Shown one piece after another: positions 51,253 to 62,076 of a stretch of DNA of 64,000 bases; position 1 is the first letter of the stretch; each line of letters begins with the position of its first letter. Made by a program: the position numbers and the translations under genes. Source of the DNA: Acanthornis magna (taxonomy: Eukaryota > Chordata > Aves > Passeriformes > Acanthizidae); the NCBI GenBank assembly GCA_036785705.1, contig JAWUZG010000036.1:13387501-13451500 (forward strand), written 5' to 3'. A model generated the notes under the pieces. That model was not told where the DNA came from. It made no database searches and saw nothing but the letters and a program-made list of their open reading frames with translations.

Positions 51253-51399
51253 CGGGGCGGGGCGACCCTCCTGAGGCCCGCGCGTGAGGGGGGCGCTGCT
51301 GGGGGCGCTGCCTGGGCGGGCGGAGCCTTTCGCCACAGCCGCCGCCGTGAGGGCCCGCGGTGCGCAAACCTCCACCGCACCGAGTTGGGGGCGCGCGGC

Positions 51400-51662
51400 G
51401 CGCTCGTGTCGCTGGTGCCCAGCAGCAGGACAAGAGACAACAGGCAGAAACTGATGCCCTGAACACGGGAAAGAGCTTAACTGTGCACTGGAACAGATTG
51501 CCCAGAGAGATGGTGAAGTCTCCCTCACGAAGGTATTCCAGAACCATCTGCACTCAATCCTGTGCCGTGTGCTCTGGGATGGCCCTGCTTGAGCAGAGAG
51601 GTTGGACCAGATGCCCCACTGTGGGTGGTCCCTTCCAACCTGACCTGTCCTGTGTTTCTGTG
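51400..51662 (+). mobile_element. CR1 LINE 3' end upstream of DEPDC1B
   Basis: The plus strand carries CR1 tail sequence: CTGGTGCCCAGCAGCAGGAC, then CACTGGAACAGATTGCCCAG, GAGGTTGGACCAGATG and GGTCCCTTCCAACCTGACC, ending near TTTCTGTGA. An internal deletion of some tens of bases around 51455-51485 is apparent. It lies directly against the CpG island. Confidence 0.9.
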
Positions 51663-51724
51663 AGTGGCAACAGGTTAAACCATGTCAGGAAAGTATTTGC
51701 CAGCAAATTGCTGCCCCTCTAAAG

Positions 51725-53549
51725 AGAGCACAGCCTTGGCATTAATGAAGCAAACAAAACATTAAACAAAAAAAACTTCCAAACCAACACTTTTCAATGT
51801 TTTTAAATTGTTTGCAATCAGGTTTTTTGTTCAAGAATTTTGTTTTGAATTCAGGCAGTGTGTGGGATGATAATTACCTACAATTACATTTGATATTATT
51901 CCTACAGAAGACAGGGATTGGTGCTGGTGCCACAGAGCTTACTGAGTTGTATATTAGCCTTTTATGAGCATTTTAAAGGAAGGTAATTTGGAAAGCAAGT
52001 AGGAAACCTCCATTCTGAAGTAGGATATTTTGGTACAAGGTCCGCTAGCCTGCAGGAGCTGGGATGTAACTGAAACTCCTGATACCTATTGCAGATGAGC
52101 TATCTCTGTCAATTTTTAGGACTCATAGGAGAGTAATGGATGGTAACACCAGTATTTCTTCTCCACTAGGTCTGAGGGGAAAAAAAATTAACCCCATTCC
52201 CCTCATTGTCAGTCAACATTCACCATAACATGGATGACTTAGCTGACTGTTGCACTTCTCTTTCTAGCCTAAAACAAAAATATAGACTTGACTATCTGAG
52301 ATGCAATTTTTAGGTCCAGGTAAAGATTGTGTGATTCTCACATTGTGTATAGAAGGACAGGATTTGTTTTAAGTTGATGTTGCACTGTATGCATCCTCTT
52401 AGGCTGTGTCTATACAACTCACTGAAAAGAATGCATTCTCTTTCTCCAAATAACTTCATAACTCACAGAAAACTAAACCACTGTGTAAGAAATTATGCAG
52501 CAGGAATCTGAGACGGCACTTGCTGACAGCCCACAGAATAATTAGCATCTCCAGTTTCTGCTCCTGCTTATTAGTTCTTAATCTCAAACAACTGACTCTG
52601 GAAGTCTTTGGCTAGTGTACAACTGCTGGAATTGGAAGTTTTCCTGGCTCCTTTCTGTTCTGCACCTGTCAACATGCAGTGCTCCTTAGTTTTGACTGTG
52701 CATGATCTCAGCTTCTACTTAAACCCAAGCGAGTTTGAAAAATCAGTTGCAGATCTGGCTCCCAAACTATCAAACAAGTACCTGTCCCTTCACACCCAGC
52801 TGCAGGATGCATTCCTCCATCCATATTTATGGGGCAGGGAAGGAGATATAATTGCAAAATCAGAGACCAGAACTAGGACTTCCCCTACCACCACAGAAAT
52901 CAGCTGCAAGGCTACAGAGTAATGCCTGCTTCCTTGCACAAGAAGTAGAGACTATCCTCCAGTTTTCTCTACAGAGTAGCTATTACAGCCTTTCCCTCAA
53001 AAGGCCTGCATTTCCCAAACATGTTTGAATGTGCAAGCTCAGGAAGGCCTAAAAGAACCAAATTGTCCCACTTCCTCCATCAGTACTTACGTAACAAATA
53101 ATTATACTTTTTTTTTTTTTTTTTTTTTAAAGAAAACATTTAAAATATAAAACTGGCAAATCCTTTTCTGCTATTTGGAAAAAACAGCAATGGGTCTCTG
53201 TCATTAAGAGAAGGCCTCCTAACACTGGAAGCCAAGAGCATACATATGGGCCAGAGGCTGTCCGGACTTGAGACTTTTCATCAGTGATGGACTGCATTTC
53301 CCACTGAAAAGAGGTGTAGTCTGTGATCAGCATCACAGCTGTTTAGGATCTTGTGATAAAGCACCTCTCCGCACGCAGTGCCAGGGAGCCAGGAACTCAG
53401 CAATGATCATTCTAGGATCAAGCATCTAAAATTCAGGGGTTGCAATTTAGAGCTCAAGTCATCCCAATACTTTCTGAGATCTACTTCCAAGCTGCTATGA
53501 GAGCTGACAGCCACAGGGATTAAACAGTGAAAAGATAAAATATAAATTA
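51725..53549. other. Intergenic region between DEPDC1B promoter and ELOVL7 3' end
   Basis: No gene seen. It contains a T21 run at 53108-53128. A 104-codon open frame at 52608-52922 on the plus strand uses a non-ATG start and resembles nothing I know. The lower part may belong to a long ELOVL7 3' UTR. Confidence 0.6.
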
Positions 53550-55138
53550 TTTATTTGTTTTATAAAGAAGGCTTAATGTAATCTCAAAAGAAAGCATTTG
53601 CAACTCGTGTCCAACCTGAAGTTTACATTCCTTTAGCATTTACAATGCACCATAAATGTCAGTAAAATAAAAGTGTTCAGGTAACAAAGCTTACTCTCTT
53701 GGAATTGTGCAAAAGGGAGGCTATTAAAATCTGCCCCAAGCTAGGGGTATTTGAAAATCCCACAGATCAGATCAAGTAAAAAGCAAATATTGCAAGCTTC
53801 TTTTCTTTAGTGTTGTAGAAAACAGTACTTTTAATGGTAACATGAATCTAAACACATTTCATTCCTTATTTCCAGGTCTGTTGTGTGCACCAATTCCTTA
53901 ATAAACTCAGGCAGTACAAATGGAACTTACATACAAATAGCTAGTTAGCTTTATTTCTACACACATGTGACCCTAACAATCTGCCTAACCTTGGAAAACA
54001 ACATACTCGTTAATTCTACACAGACTGGAGCCATTCCCACCACTGCCGGCCCCACTTTCAGAAGCTCAGAGAACGTCACATATTTTTTTGCCTGGGTCCA
54101 GACAAGGTAACTGGAGTAACTATAACCTTGTGTTGATAAAAACAAGCCAGAATAATTTTAAAAACCAAAATGACACAAACTCTTTCTAGGCATGTATTTC
54201 AATAGATAATAGAAATCGAAAAAAGTAGAGCACAGTACAATCATGGTGGGTGACACTTAAGCTTTAAATTTAAAAAAAAAAAAAATTAACATCTTATTGG
54301 AGCACTAAGATTTTGGCTATTGAATTGAAAGATTCCATAATCACCCTAACCCCTCCTCACAAACAGCACAGGCTACCAATATAAAGTATATCCATAGACA
54401 CATTGAATAATAAGTATATTTGGCTACTACAGTGAACAAATCAGTAAGATGTTTTGATCACTATGCTACAAGACAATTCAGATAATCCCCATATTAGTAG
54501 CATTCCAACATTTACAATAATGTTCAACTGAGTAGAACATGAAATGAATTAAGTTCTCTTAGTAAAAGACAGTATATCCAAAAATCTATGATCTTCAAAT
54601 GAAACGCTATGTCTTGACAGATTAACATACAATCCTTCCTTTAAAGTAATATAGTTTATAAACAGATGTAACAATGTTTATGTATTAACTATATTAATAT
54701 GCCTTTAACAGTGCTTACTGAAGATTCATTCTTACAATAAAATGCAGCTGACAGTCTTAGCAACTTACATTTAAAGTGAAGTAATTTTTATCCCCCTCAG
54801 TGTTCAAAGTACTCAGTACTTGTCATACACATTTTAATTTTTCCAATTATTATCTTTATTTTTGTGTATTTTCTAGATAGAGATCATCTATCTTTTTTTT
54901 TTTTTTTTTTTTTTAATCTTTTTTTTTTTTTTTTTTTAATCAGAGATCCATAGTTCTTCCCAGCTCCCATGTTCTGAATCCCAAATAACTTACGGTAAAA
55001 ATACAAATTCTGTTTTGGAAGAAAACATACAAAATATACACCATGTAGTGTGCGCACCTAAACATCTTGATTGTCAAGTAGTGCAAGTTTCCCCTTTGAC
55101 ATATACACGTTTTTTGGTTTTAGAGGCGAGAATTTGTT
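53550..55138 (-). other. ELOVL7: Probable ELOVL7 3' UTR with candidate poly(A) signals
   Basis: Minus-strand AATAAA hexamers after the stop codon occur at 54860-54855, 53955-53950 and 53555-53550. Which one is used cannot be decided from sequence. The UTR would carry two homopolymer runs, transcribed as A19 (54937-54919) and A22 (54914-54893), just upstream of the first signal. Confidence 0.4.
54893..54937. repeat. Twin poly-T runs (T22 and T19)
   Basis: T22 at 54893-54914 and T19 at 54919-54937 are separated by AATC, in the probable ELOVL7 3' UTR. Confidence 0.93.
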
Positions 55139-55342
55139 TCACTGATCTTTGTTAATGCCATTTCTTGCCATTTTTGGCAGTCTTTGTCCCTTTGTATAAG
55201 CGTGGTACCAGAAGTGGAGAAACAAGACTAAAAACAAAAAGCCATAAAGCCAAATAATAAACATGAAAATTGGATACTGGTACGGACAATCATCCATGAC
55301 GTAGATTTGTCCTATGTGGACTGTAATCATAATAAACTGGAC
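55139..55342 (-). CDS. ELOVL7: ELOVL7 last coding exon
   Basis: 204 nt: 67 codons and TGA. After CCTCCAG it reads [20 protein letters not shown], then the last transmembrane stretch and the cytosolic tail [12 protein letters not shown]...NKDQ. The TxxQxxQF motif is formed across the splice with the preceding exon. Confidence 0.97.
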   Translation of the reverse strand, partial: VQFIMITVHIGQIYVMDDCPYQYPIFMFIIWLYGFLFLVLFLHFWYHAYTKGQRLPKMARNGINKDQ

Positions 55343-58300
55343 CTGGAGGAAAAAGGTGAAGAAAATAAGTACTTTTAGAATAAATTACAAACTTACTACA
55401 GAAGTTTCAAAAAAGTTAGTGTAGTTTGTATGCAGAAAAATAGATAGCATGGGCGGAGAGGGGAGGGACACCAATACAACTTCTTAATACAACAGAGATG
55501 CACCTTTATAGCCCCTCTTCCAAAATATTACTCAACTGAGAAACAGTTTTACATAATAAAGGATGAGAAGTTCTGGAACAAACTGAGAAACTTGTAGTAG
55601 GAGAATGGGTTTCTATCCTGGCCAGTTCAGATAAAAAGGAAGGAGGCAGACAGTGTTTGTCTAGTTGCAAACGGGAGGCTCCTTTAGAAAAATTAGCCAG
55701 GAAAAGAAAGAAAAGAAAGCAACCATTACAGGGTTAGAGAACAATAATTCCCACCTTCCCTGCACACTAGCATGTGACAAAAAGATACTCCCCATGAACT
55801 CCAAGTTAATAGTCCACTGGTAGTGCCTCCAAGTCAAAAAGACCAAGTTATAAATATTCAAGCTACATTGCTAAGAGTTGCACATGGTTATGTGAACTAT
55901 TCTATTAACACCAGCCCTGGTGCAAGCAGACAGGGTGTTCCTTTCCCTCCTCCATCAGCATCCTTGCTCATGATAAGCCAATTGTTTGGCCAGAAGCTGA
56001 ATTTTGAAAATCCATCTATTAAAAAAGGTGGGCATGAAAAAGCTCCCAGAGCAGTAACCTTTTGAAAGTGACTTAAATCTGATAAAGCACTTAATATAAT
56101 TACTGCAAGAGTGGTTTTTAATGCTCTGGGTTGGAGAGAGGTAAATTTTCTAAACACAAAAACTTTCTATGAACAAACAGACATCAAATGCTAAAAAAAT
56201 GCTAAAAAAATACTTTTTTCCCTTTCTTCACTACATGTTACAAGTAGTCACTAGTTACCTGTGTATATTGTACATTAATTTTATTTTCTTGGTGTAAACT
56301 TAATTTTAATATTTTTCATACAATCAATGAATTTTATAAATATATTTACCAAGTAGTAAATATACTGCATAACTGAAAAGCTTATGTATCTGAATCTGTG
56401 ATTATAGTGAATGCTGCAATCAGCAGATTTAAGTATTTAACTGTGGAGACCTCACGCCTTTTGTTATCCTCAATTAAAGCGTGAATAAATTTTGTACCAA
56501 CTGTAAGCTCCACACATAAACATAACTAAAAGGGCAAATTTATTGCATTAAACCTGTGTTAGCTACAATCAGATTTTTGAGAGGTCCATAAGTCAAAAAC
56601 AGTTACTCACAAGTTGTATAGTTGTCATGTACTTTTTCCACCACAAATATTTATGATAGGCTGGTCCCAAAGAACAGATTCCGTAATAAGTGTACATGAC
56701 AACATGCACAATACAATTCAGCAAAGCATGAAATGTTCCTAAACCACCTGTAGAAAAACAAGACATAGTAGCAGCATTAGATCAGGTATTTAAAAAGCCA
56801 CTCAGGTCCTAGCAGATTGTTTTGAGCCACGGTAGTAAAAATACGTACCACAAAATCTAGGTTTTGACTAACCCTCAAGGTATTTCACGTGAATTGGTTT
56901 GATACCAGTTCTCATGGATTGTATCAGTCTCCTGTCTCAGAAAAGGCTTATCTAAGCATTTCCAAAACAGTAATAAAACCCAGCTGATCTAATTACCTGT
57001 AAAAACATTTTAGTGAGCTTTTTTGTTCTTTGAGTTAATTTTTAATTTTTTTTTATTAAACATATATGTGATGGAGACACAGAAAATTTAGTAGGAAGAA
57101 TTCCTCCTGGTTTTCACCTCCTTTCTAGACATCATGATGAACTTCACAAAGCTGTACAGGATAAGTAACAACTCTCTTCTCAATACAGATTTCCAGATTC
57201 CCAGGGAAAGAAATACAGTTTCAGACAGTAAGTTTTTGTAATCATGAACTAAGCAAGGGTCTCATAAATCCATTGTCAATCTCAAAACATACTTACAGTG
57301 AAAGGAAAACTTAAATAGGGCCCATTTTAGGTAAATTTATGACTGCAACTGGTAGCACATGAGCATTTCACAGAACAAGACAGGAAACACTTCCTTTTCC
57401 ATTGGATTAACCACGGAGCTACATGATACTGCTCAAAGTAGTTTTATTTTAATGAATGCAAGAAATTAGACTGAAAGTGATCCAAGAAGCAGCAGAGAGC
57501 AAAGTATTTTTAAAAGAAACATGAACATGAAAACAATGAGCATCAAAAAGAAAACAAGATGACATAAAAGGAGACATTTAGTGAGAAAAAAAGAGTGCTA
57601 TTTTCTCATTTAGAATCATTCCAATTAAAAATAAAACATATTTTGTGTTTTTAGTAGCTCACACTAATATTCCAGATTGAGAGGGCATAACTCTTCCAGC
57701 TGTGATTGCAAACTTTCTTTGAAACTTAGCTATTTGTATTTGTAAAAATAATTTGAATGTTCTTACAGTTCAAATATACATACTTTTTTTGGCTTGCAGA
57801 GTGAATATTCAGAAGAAAAAATAAATAGCTAAGGCAGAAAAAAAAAATAAAAGAACAATCTACTCAACAGTACAAAAATTTGCTCCAAAAAGCAACACTA
57901 TACTAAGCACCATTTTATAATTCTCTGTTTATATCAGGACAGAGGAAAATCAGCATCTTCATCCAAACCTGTTGATTTTTTTACAAACAGGTTGAAAATT
58001 TGACAGATGCTGTGATTTAGAAGGACAAGCACTGATGAAATGAATACAAGGTAAACATCAGCAGGACTGAAATTCTTGGAAAAAAATTTAAAGTTATCAA
58101 ACAGCAGTATTTGGAAAGATAAGTGAAAAGATAAGCAATAGAGTTTTTGGAATAAACACAGCTCTGCATGAATATGAGGTACTATTACTAGCAGAGGACA
58201 AAACAATTCTTGCGCATTTTGCTGAAAGTATTTGTCAAATTATCACATGGGAAATTTGAATCTGATGCAAAATCAGGAGCCTGTAGCTGGTATACTGATC

Positions 58301-61300
58301 CAACATCCAGATAAAAAGCAGAAAGTTAATCACCTATAAGTGGAAAATTTTCAAGGTTGAAGAGGAGGGACTGCTATTTGCTGCAGATTTCCTTGTGCAG
58401 ACCTATAAACACACTGGGGTGTATGCTGAGACAACCATTCACAGTTTTATTTTTAACTTAATACCAGTTACTCAGCAAGACTTGAGAAATACATAATCAA
58501 CCCAGCACTTTCCTAATAACAGAAACTCAACAAATACAACAGAAGTATGTCCGTTTATACACAAGGAAAAGCTGCACACTGGACAGGTTCAAAAGATCTA
58601 CAAATTTTCTGGACTGCTTCCAAGTCTTATTTTTATATTCATAAAACAGACACTAACAGATCAGATTGAAAAGCAATGGTTCTCTTCATCAGTTCATCAC
58701 CAATTTTCTAGGACAACAAAAAAACCCACAAAACATGCTTCCAGGAAAAGTTAATGAATAAACATGTATAAACTCCCACTATTTCTTAGTAGAAACTCCT
58801 AAAAAGGCCTAAACTGTCCCAGAAATGGTTTAATGAATGACTGTGCATTTCTCCACTCTGTGCTTTTCAGACTGTTCTCATGGCAAGTTGTATTTAGTAG
58901 AGGTACATTGATAATATAGCATAGGAAAATGCATGCATAGACACATGGAGCAGGAAAGGAGAAAGTGAAGGTAAGCTGATAGTGGTCAAAGAATTTTAAT
59001 TCAAAACAATTCAAATATATTTCTTTAACAAATAAGGTCCAGAAAAATAGTTATGTAGTTTTGTGAAAGCTGAAGTATCAGATGTAAACAAATCCCACTC
59101 ATGCTACCTAAAGCCAGTAAAAGTAACTGCAACAAAGACTGAATAATTTCTCAAGCAGGAAAAAAAAAAAAAAAAGAACACAGTTCTTCCATCCAACTCA
59201 GTTCTAATATTTCAGGGGGAGAAATGGTTTTGAAGTAGTTTCAACAGAGTTATTTGCTTCATGTATCTCCCCTAGCACTTTTGATTTTGCAATCACTTCT
59301 CTTTTTCATCTAATAATGTTTTTTGCTTGTATACAATTCTCTCCTCTGCACCTCTTTTCCCCCGTAAGAAAGCAACACTGCACAAAATGCTGTCAAAGAG
59401 GAAAAATGAGTAATCCCCACCTATTTAAATAATTATAGTGATCTCATTGTTCCATAAAATACTGCAGAAATCTAAATTTAAAAACACTGATGTTGCCACG
59501 ATGTTTATTTCTGTTTATTTTTCTTTGTCTACCTTAGTTAACTTTTACTACCAGAAGATATGTTCAACTTAAACTCCACTCTCTCTCCACTACCTGCAGC
59601 AAATTTGACTCCAAACCACCAGGTCCATGGCATGATGGAATGATGAAAGACATGCAGGAATGTAACTTGGTTGTTTTTCTTACGCAGCACAAAAAATATC
59701 TGAAATAGATTTTTAATGAACATAATGTTACAGAAGATAATCAAACCAAACATACCTAAAGAAAACTGTATGCATCGGTGCTGGTGGCTCTCTCCCACAC
59801 ATTTAAAAGTTCTTTGCAGTTGTAGTGTTGGCAGAACGAAAACTGATTGTCTGAATATGCAAACTAGTTTTCAAAAAAACTTAAAACCAACATATAAAAT
59901 CCACCTGTGAAATCTCAAAAGCCAAGGCAGGCTTTGAAACCAGGTGTCAAAGGTGCAGTTATCATCTATGTGAGCAACAGTGTAAGATGGACTTGCTTGG
60001 ATTAAGAAGTCTCTACAAGCATCAGATTTTTAAGTCCCCTGAGCTACTAATGAAAGGCCATTTGAGAAAATTAACTGGAGGACTAATGTAGTAGAAAACT
60101 CTGATTGAGCTACCTATGGAACACATCAAATATATGTAGGTGTAGAAACACACAGAATATATGTAGGTGCTCTTAACTGATATTGACAGGTCACATTTTA
60201 AAGAATAGGCATTGAGGGAAGTGTTAAGGGAAGACGGCAAGAAAACTGTAAGGAGAAATTGGGTCATGGAAGGGGTAGTATCAGATGGTAAGTAAACACA
60301 GAAGAAAGAAGTCTGGTGTGTCAGAGAAAACATTTGGAATCAGCTGATTTAAATACAGCTAAGAAATTACTTTTGCAATCAAACTAAAAAGCCAATGAGA
60401 CACAGATACCTAATTGTCTGTATTCAAACAAAACAATTTAAAAAAAAAATCAGGCTCAGGACTAATTAAAAAGGAGCACTATAACCCGTGGCGAATAAAG
60501 GCAAATAGAGGAAGAAACTTGTCAGGATTTTCCAGTTTTAGCATGCCTGACACTTCCATTACCATTCCATTTGGTTTAGTCAGTAAAATCTTCCAGTGTT
60601 GAATCATGAACATTTGCAGATAAAAGTCAGACAGCCAGCTTGGGTCAGAGGATGTAGAACATCCTCACTGCTCATGATTCAGCTCCTGAACCACCACCAT
60701 AGTGCCCCAAACAGCAGGACAAATAGAACTGCAGCTGATTCCAATACTCAGAAGCTGATTTGAAAATATCTCAGTCAATCCTGTGTAGTGCCAGCCTTGG
60801 GAAGAGACAAAGGCAGATGACTGCTGGTGGTGAGCGAGATCTGCATTCTGCTTCAATGCATTGCTGCTAAGACATTCTTTGAAACAGGTTGGAGTGCCAG
60901 CCTGACATCAAACATCTCGATAGTCATGACACTCAAGACAATCTCAGGAATTTAGAGCAGGTAGGTATGGCAATTTTGTGCTCCATTCAGAGCTGCTGCT
61001 GATAAAATTCTGAATGGGGAAGATAAAATCTGAAGACAATGTAAAAAAAAAGTACTCAGCATGATCAACTGTTTTTTACCTGCAGTGTTGAGACAAGCAT
61101 TGCCATAGCATAACAGATTAGTGTACTCAGCTGTTAAATAGACAAGTTATCCAGACATCCTAAATTTTTAAAGGTATGTTCCCTCATTAACATTTTTTCT
61201 GATAATCAAGGAAGAACAGAGTAACAAGGCAATAAGATGCAAAGAGATAATAGGGGTAAACAACTTGACGGTATTCTAATAATTGAACCTCAGAGGACTA

Positions 61301-62076
61301 AATAAAAAGCAACTTATATCCTCAGCCCTGAAGAGCACCAGTTCTTCTACTGTGAAAAGGAAATAGCACCACTTCTTTTATTAGGCTACAAATACTTACA
61401 GTGTCTAGTAATTCAATGAACTTGGAAAAGTAGTAAAGCCAACAAGTTCGCACCATCTGCAAAAGTAAAAATCAAATTGTCAAGTCATAAAAGTCATAAA
61501 CAAAACTGAGCAGGACAAATAAATATCTATATAAAGGAAAGTACTGGGCCAAGTGATGTTCCAAGGTTGACAGAAATATTTAAATGTATAATTTGGCTGG
61601 TTTTTCTTTAAAAACACAAAACTATTTTTAAACTTGAAGGAATTTTAGAAACAACAAGAACAAGCCAACAAATTTGTTGCCTCTTTCTTTCTCCCAACCA
61701 ACCAACAAACCAACCTGTCCCTCCAGTTAACTCACATGCTCTACATTATGCAACAGGACATTTCCATTTAGTGCATTCCACTCTACAGCAGCACATTCAA
61801 AAAGCAGGCTGTTCAAAAATAATTTCTAAAAATAAAGTAAATCTGTAACACACTACTTTGAATGACCTGATCTAGTGGAAGGTGCCCTTGCTCCTATTGG
61901 GGGGGGTTGGAACTAGATGATCTTCAAGGTCACTTCCAACCCAAACCATTCTATGGTTCTATGATAATAATTTGCCTTTGTCTTTGGCAACTTACTCTCA
62001 GAGCTGTTGGTGACCTCGAGTAGTCAACGATATCACACCGGAATGAGTATCCTGTGGCCCAGCCTGACATAAGAAA
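55139..62076 (-). CDS. ELOVL7: ELOVL7, very-long-chain fatty acid elongase (3' part, five exons visible)
   Basis: Five exons join in frame into 194 codons plus TGA, corresponding to about residue 86 to the end of the roughly 280-residue elongase. The 5' exons lie beyond base 64000. Family signatures are intact: KFIELLDT followed by IFFVLRKK, the catalytic histidine box HVFHH, VMYTYYG, and TTIQLVQF. Several hydrophobic stretches fit the multi-pass ER topology, for example [19 protein letters not shown]. The enzyme condenses malonyl-CoA with long-chain acyl-CoA in the ER membrane, the first step of each elongation cycle. ELOVL7 rather than its paralogue ELOVL1 is supported by residue pattern and by DEPDC1B next door. 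The C-terminal tail ([17 protein letters not shown]) is slightly shorter than in human. No break is seen. Confidence 0.96.
56611..56747 (-). CDS. ELOVL7: ELOVL7 exon (fourth visible)
   Basis: 137 nt: GT completes Gly, then 45 codons, [40 protein letters not shown] and TTIQL. The acceptor is TTCTACAG and the donor GTGAGT at 56610. Confidence 0.97.
56748..59593 (-). other. ELOVL7: ELOVL7 introns (visible)
   Basis: This 2,846-nt intron, with those at 55343-56610, 59700-61399, 61457-61995 and 62077-64000 (incomplete), is AT-rich. Apart from the CR1 tail at 61857-61966 and a G/T-rich low-complexity stretch at about 63165-63225, I see no repeat or extra exon in them. Confidence 0.7.
59594..59699 (-). 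CDS. ELOVL7: ELOVL7 exon (third visible, histidine box)
   Basis: 106 nt: 35 codons, [15 protein letters not shown], then [20 protein letters not shown], and the first base of a split Gly codon. The acceptor is TATTTCAG. The donor GTAGTG at 59593 is weak. The HxxHH active-site motif is complete. Confidence 0.97.
61400..61456 (-). CDS. ELOVL7: ELOVL7 exon (second visible, 57 nt)
   Basis: 57 nt, 19 codons: [19 protein letters not shown]. The acceptor is TTTGCAG and the donor GTAAGT at 61399, both in phase 0. It contains the K-x-x-E-x-x-D elongase signature. Confidence 0.95.
61857..61966 (+). mobile_element. CR1 LINE 3' end in ELOVL7 intron
   Basis: Short plus-strand CR1 tail: GACCTGATCTAGTGG, then GGGTTGGAACTAGATGATCT, ending in imperfect ATTCTATG / GTTCTATG repeats, the CR1 3' terminus. 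It is antisense to ELOVL7 and ends about 30 nt from the splice donor of the exon at 61996. Confidence 0.93.
61996..62076 (-). CDS. ELOVL7: ELOVL7 exon (first visible; FLMSGW...TALR)
   Basis: 81 nt, 27 whole codons, [20 protein letters not shown] then RSPTALR. The acceptor is CCTCCAG and the donor GTAAGT at 61995. The preceding exon, expected to end in a YxCYE-like sequence, is not found between here and 64000. Confidence 0.95.

Larger units (their letters stand above)
50900..51395 (-). promoter_or_regulatory. DEPDC1B: CpG-island promoter of DEPDC1B
   Basis: This is the only long GC- and CpG-dense block in the window. It spans the 5' end of intron 1, exon 1 and the upstream DNA. No TATA box is apparent. 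A GC box (GGCGGGGCGG, 51251-51260) and two CCAAT boxes lie upstream of the start codon. I see no second gene starting on the plus strand, so a bidirectional promoter is not supported. Confidence 0.8.

Noticed and set aside
50902..51553. Long minus-strand open frames (154, 173 and 208 codons) over the CpG island
   Set aside because: GC-rich DNA has few stops. Only the short in-frame part [16 protein letters not shown] belongs to a real exon; the rest is Arg/Pro/Ala-rich shadow in three frames.
51300..51720. A divergent gene sharing the DEPDC1B CpG island
   Set aside because: The plus-strand open frame at 51360-51722 runs into CR1 sequence, and no splice or family signal was found.
52608..52922. 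104-codon plus-strand open frame between the two genes
   Set aside because: It has a non-ATG start, no recognisable domain, no splice context and no CpG or promoter signal. A chance frame or non-coding transcript is more likely.
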